Below are positions 6,641 to 8,720 of a stretch of DNA of 8,720 nt, piece after piece (the stretch's first letter is position 1; every line of letters begins with the position of its first letter). The DNA comes from Anaerolineae bacterium (GTDB taxonomy: Bacteria; Chloroflexota; Anaerolineae; Anaerolineales; Villigracilaceae), in assembly GCA_003141915.1 (NCBI GenBank), contig PLNY01000319.1, forward strand, positions 5,296 through 14,015, given 5' to 3'. The notes beneath the pieces were generated by a model that worked only from the letters and a program-made list of their open reading frames with translations, was not told where the DNA came from and made no database searches. Position numbers and translations under genes: made by a program.

Positions 6641-6681
6641 AAAAACAGACTTCGGAAGTCGGCAAGACTTCCGAAGTCTGT
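6641..6681 (-). terminator. Rho-independent terminator of maeB
   Basis: A perfect 16-base-pair stem (arms 6645-6660 and 6666-6681) encloses a five-base loop at 6661-6665. On the minus strand the stem is followed by TTTTTATT. It lies 11 bases past the maeB stop codon at 6693. Hairpin plus T-run in the right order and orientation make this a textbook intrinsic terminator for maeB. Each arm is itself a 13-base palindrome (GACTTC, centre, GAAGTC). Confidence 0.88.
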
Positions 6682-6692
6682 CTACAAACGTT

Positions 6693-8720
6693 TTACTTCT
6701 TAGTCTTCGGTTTCTTCTCAGATTGTTCTTCTCGATTCATCACATCCATCACGGCTACCGCTGCGATCTGAACAATGTTATTGACTTCATCGCCGGTCTG
6801 CAGCACATGGATCGGCGCGCCCATGCCCAGCAAAATCGGGCCGATGGCTTTGGCTTTGCCAAGCCGCGCCAGCAACTTGTACGCAATATTCGCCGACTCA
6901 AGCGATGGGAAGACCAGCACATTCGCATCCTTCACTTTGCTGAACGGATAACGTCCTTCCACGATGTCGGCGACGACTGCGGTATCGGCTTGCATCTCGC
7001 CATCCACAGCCAAATCGGGGCGGCGCGTTTTCACCAGTTCAACGGCCTTCCGCACCTTGTCCGAGAGCGGATGTGGCGTGGAGCCAAAATTGGAGAAGGA
7101 AAGGAACGCCACTCGCGGGTCAAGCTCGAGGCGTTTCGCAAAATCCGCGGCGAGACATGCCGTCTCCGCCAAATCTTCCGCGCTGGGTTCAATGTTGACG
7201 GTCGCATCCGTGAATAGATAGACCCGATCTTCGACGATCATGATGTAAACGCCCGCCGCGTGCGTCGTGCCCGGAGCGGTGTGATGAATTTGCAGCGCGG
7301 GACGAATGACCGTAGGATAATCGTACGTCAGGCCGCTGACAAAAGCATCCGCGTCGCCCATCGCGACCATGAGCGGACCAAATACATTCGAATCGCGAAC
7401 CTTCTTATTTGCCCCCGCCATCGTAAGGCCCTTGCGGTTGCGTAGTTCATAATAAGCCGCGGCATATTGATCCAAGCCTTTGAAGTCGGATGGATCAATA
7501 ATCTCAGGCTTATAATCCAACCCCAAAATATTCAACTGCTCTTGAATGATGGATGGACGGCCAATCAGAATCGGTGTGCCGATGCCATCCTCTTTGACTT
7601 GATGCGCGGCGCGAATGATCTTCGGCTCTTCGCCTTCCGCAAATGCGACCCGCTTCTTTCCGCCCGATGAGCGGGCTTTGTTCTGGAAGAAGTAACGCAC
7701 CTGCTCGCCTTTTCCCTGACGATATGCAAGTTGTTCGCGATATTCATCAATGTTAATTGCCTTGCGGGCAACGCCCGTTTTCATCGCCATCTCGGCAACC
7801 GCAGGCGATTCCCATAATAATACGCGCGGATCGAGCGGCTTGGGAATGATATATTCCCGCCCAAACTTTAAACTATCCACGCCGTATGCGCGCAGAACAG
7901 AATCCGGGACATCTTCCTTTGTCAACGCGGACAGCGCCTTCGATGCCGCAAGTTTCATGTCATCGTTGATGGCTTTTGCGCGCACATCCAGCGCGCCGCG
8001 GAAGATGAATGGGAAGCCAAGCACGTTGTTGATTTGATTTGTATAATCCGAACGTCCGGTAGCGATGATCAGATCCTTGCGGGCCTCCTTTGCCAGATCG
8101 GGATTAATTTCCGGATCAGGATTCGCCATCGCAAACACAATCGGATCTTTGGCCATCGACTTGACCATTTCAGGCGTCAATACGTTGGCAACCGAGAGGC
8201 CATAGAAGACGTCGGCGCCGCGCACTGCATCAGAAAGCGTACGTGCCTCGGTCTCGACCAGGAAGCGTTCCTTATATTTATTCATACCTTCCGTGCGGCC
8301 TTTATACACAACGCCCTTGCTGTCGCACAACATGATATTTTCCCGTTTCACGCCCCAGCGAATCGCAAGCTCCGCGCAGGAAATGGCGGACGCTCCGGCG
8401 CCTGAGATCACCAATCGAATCTCGCTGTGTTTCTTGCCGACAATTTCAAGCGCGTTCGCCAGGCCGGCAGAAGAAATGATTGCGGTGCCGTGCTGGTCGT
8501 CATGAAAGACGGGAATATCGAGCATCTTCTTCAATTCTTCCTCGATGTAGAAACATTCGGGCGCTTTGATATCTTCGAGGTTGATTCCGCCAAACGTCGG
8601 TGCGATGGCCGCTGCAACTTTGATGATCTCGTCTGGATCGTGCGAATTGACTTCAATATCGAACACATCCACATCAGCAAACTTCTTGAACAGAACGCCC
8701 TTCCCTTCCATGACCGGCTT
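6693..8720 (-). CDS. maeB: NADP-dependent malic enzyme with C-terminal phosphotransacetylase-like domain (N-terminus outside window)
   Basis: The frame is open to the right edge (residues Lys-Pro-Val precede the Met at 8711), so 675 residues of a protein usually about 750-770 long are visible and the N-terminus is missing. It decarboxylates malate to pyruvate in the cytoplasm, making reduced cofactor. Counting from Met8711: NLEDIKAPECF at 44-54 and HDDQHGTAI at 70-78 carry metal-binding acids (Glu46, Asp47, Asp71/72). SGAGASAISCA at 103-113 is the dinucleotide-binding loop, and CDSKGV at 129-134 matches the MaeB type. ATGRSDYTNQINN at 217-229 and FPFIFRGALDVRA follow. From about 340 to 655 lies the phosphotransacetylase-like domain (KRVAFAEGEEPKIIRAA, HHTAPGTTHAAGVYIMIVED, ATVNIEPSAEDLAE). 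In known MaeB this domain is regulatory and senses acetyl-CoA rather than being catalytic. The tail is lysine-rich (EKKPKTKK). A terminator follows directly. NADP preference is inferred from the family. Confidence 0.93.
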   Translation of the reverse strand, partial: KPVMEGKGVLFKKFADVDVFDIEVNSHDPDEIIKVAAAIAPTFGGINLEDIKAPECFYIEEELKKMLDIPVFHDDQHGTAIISSAGLANALEIVGKKHSEIRLVISGAGASAISCAELAIRWGVKRENIMLCDSKGVVYKGRTEGMNKYKERFLVETEARTLSDAVRGADVFYGLSVANVLTPEMVKSMAKDPIVFAMANPDPEINPDLAKEARKDLIIATGRSDYTNQINNVLGFPFIFRGALDVRAKAINDDMKLAASKALSALTKEDVPDSVLRAYGVDSLKFGREYIIPKPLDPRVLLWESPAVAEMAMKTGVARKAINIDEYREQLAYRQGKGEQVRYFFQNKARSSGGKKRVAFAEGEEPKIIRAAHQVKEDGIGTPILIGRPSIIQEQLNILGLDYKPEIIDPSDFKGLDQYAAAYYELRNRKGLTMAGANKKVRDSNVFGPLMVAMGDADAFVSGLTYDYPTVIRPALQIHHTAPGTTHAAGVYIMIVEDRVYLFTDATVNIEPSAEDLAETACLAADFAKRLELDPRVAFLSFSNFGSTPHPLSDKVRKAVELVKTRRPDLAVDGEMQADTAVVADIVEGRYPFSKVKDANVLVFPSLESANIAYKLLARLGKAKAIGPILLGMGAPIHVLQTGDEVNNIVQIAAVAVMDVMNREEQSEKKPKTKK

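Noticed and set aside
6570..6665. N-terminal extension of the small membrane protein to the ATG at 6665
   Set aside because: The extra 32 residues would be encoded partly by the maeB terminator hairpin, while a strong AAAGGAG precedes the ATG at 6569.
6618..7217. 199-codon + strand frame opposite maeB
   Set aside because: It is antisense to conserved phosphotransacetylase-domain sequence and crosses the maeB terminator; no motif supports it.

Overview
The window (about 50% GC by eye) carries a D-alanylation (dlt) cluster on the + strand that runs off the left edge. A chromate-transporter-like gene follows it closely. A convergent minus-strand block holds a small membrane protein and the large C-terminal part of a malic enzyme/phosphotransacetylase fusion that runs off the right edge. 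The sequence alone does not fix the organism. The gene order differs from the usual Firmicute dltXABCD order. The intergenic hairpins (a CCACAGATAAACACAGAT-type dispersed repeat, a GGGGCAGAGC palindrome and a GACTTCCGAAGTC palindrome) together with the protein style make me favour Chloroflexota (Anaerolineae-like). That assignment is inference and should be treated as tentative.

Layout. Positions 1-720 hold the 3' part of one dltD. Positions 717-1925 hold a second, complete dltD that overlaps the first by four bases (ATGA). Positions 1879-2043 hold dltX, a 54-codon gene that overlaps the end of the second dltD in another frame and ends in the FxYxxF motif. Positions 2043-3515 hold dltA (D-alanine-activating adenylation enzyme), whose ATG overlaps the dltX stop (TAATG). 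A 127-base gap with an imperfect inverted repeat of dispersed-repeat type separates dltA from dltB (3643-4818, MBOAT acyltransferase). Four bases after dltB begins a full-length two-domain ChrA-family transporter (4823-5974), whose stop codon lies inside a 25-base palindrome.

On the minus strand, maeB enters at the right edge and ends at 6693, followed by a strong intrinsic terminator (hairpin 6645-6681 plus a T-run). A separate gene (6569 down to 6018) then encodes a 183-residue protein with two membrane segments and an extracytoplasmic sensor-like domain, with its own good Shine-Dalgarno. It converges on chrA.

How the genes work together: DltA activates D-alanine and loads it on a carrier (DltC, not seen here). 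DltB moves the D-alanyl group across the membrane. The DltX C-terminal tyrosine is thought to accept it, and DltD delivers it to a cell-surface polymer. Points of interest are the duplicated dltD, the hidden dltX, the absence of dltC from the visible cluster and the attachment of chrA to the operon. The maeB product links malate to pyruvate and looks unrelated to the dlt genes.
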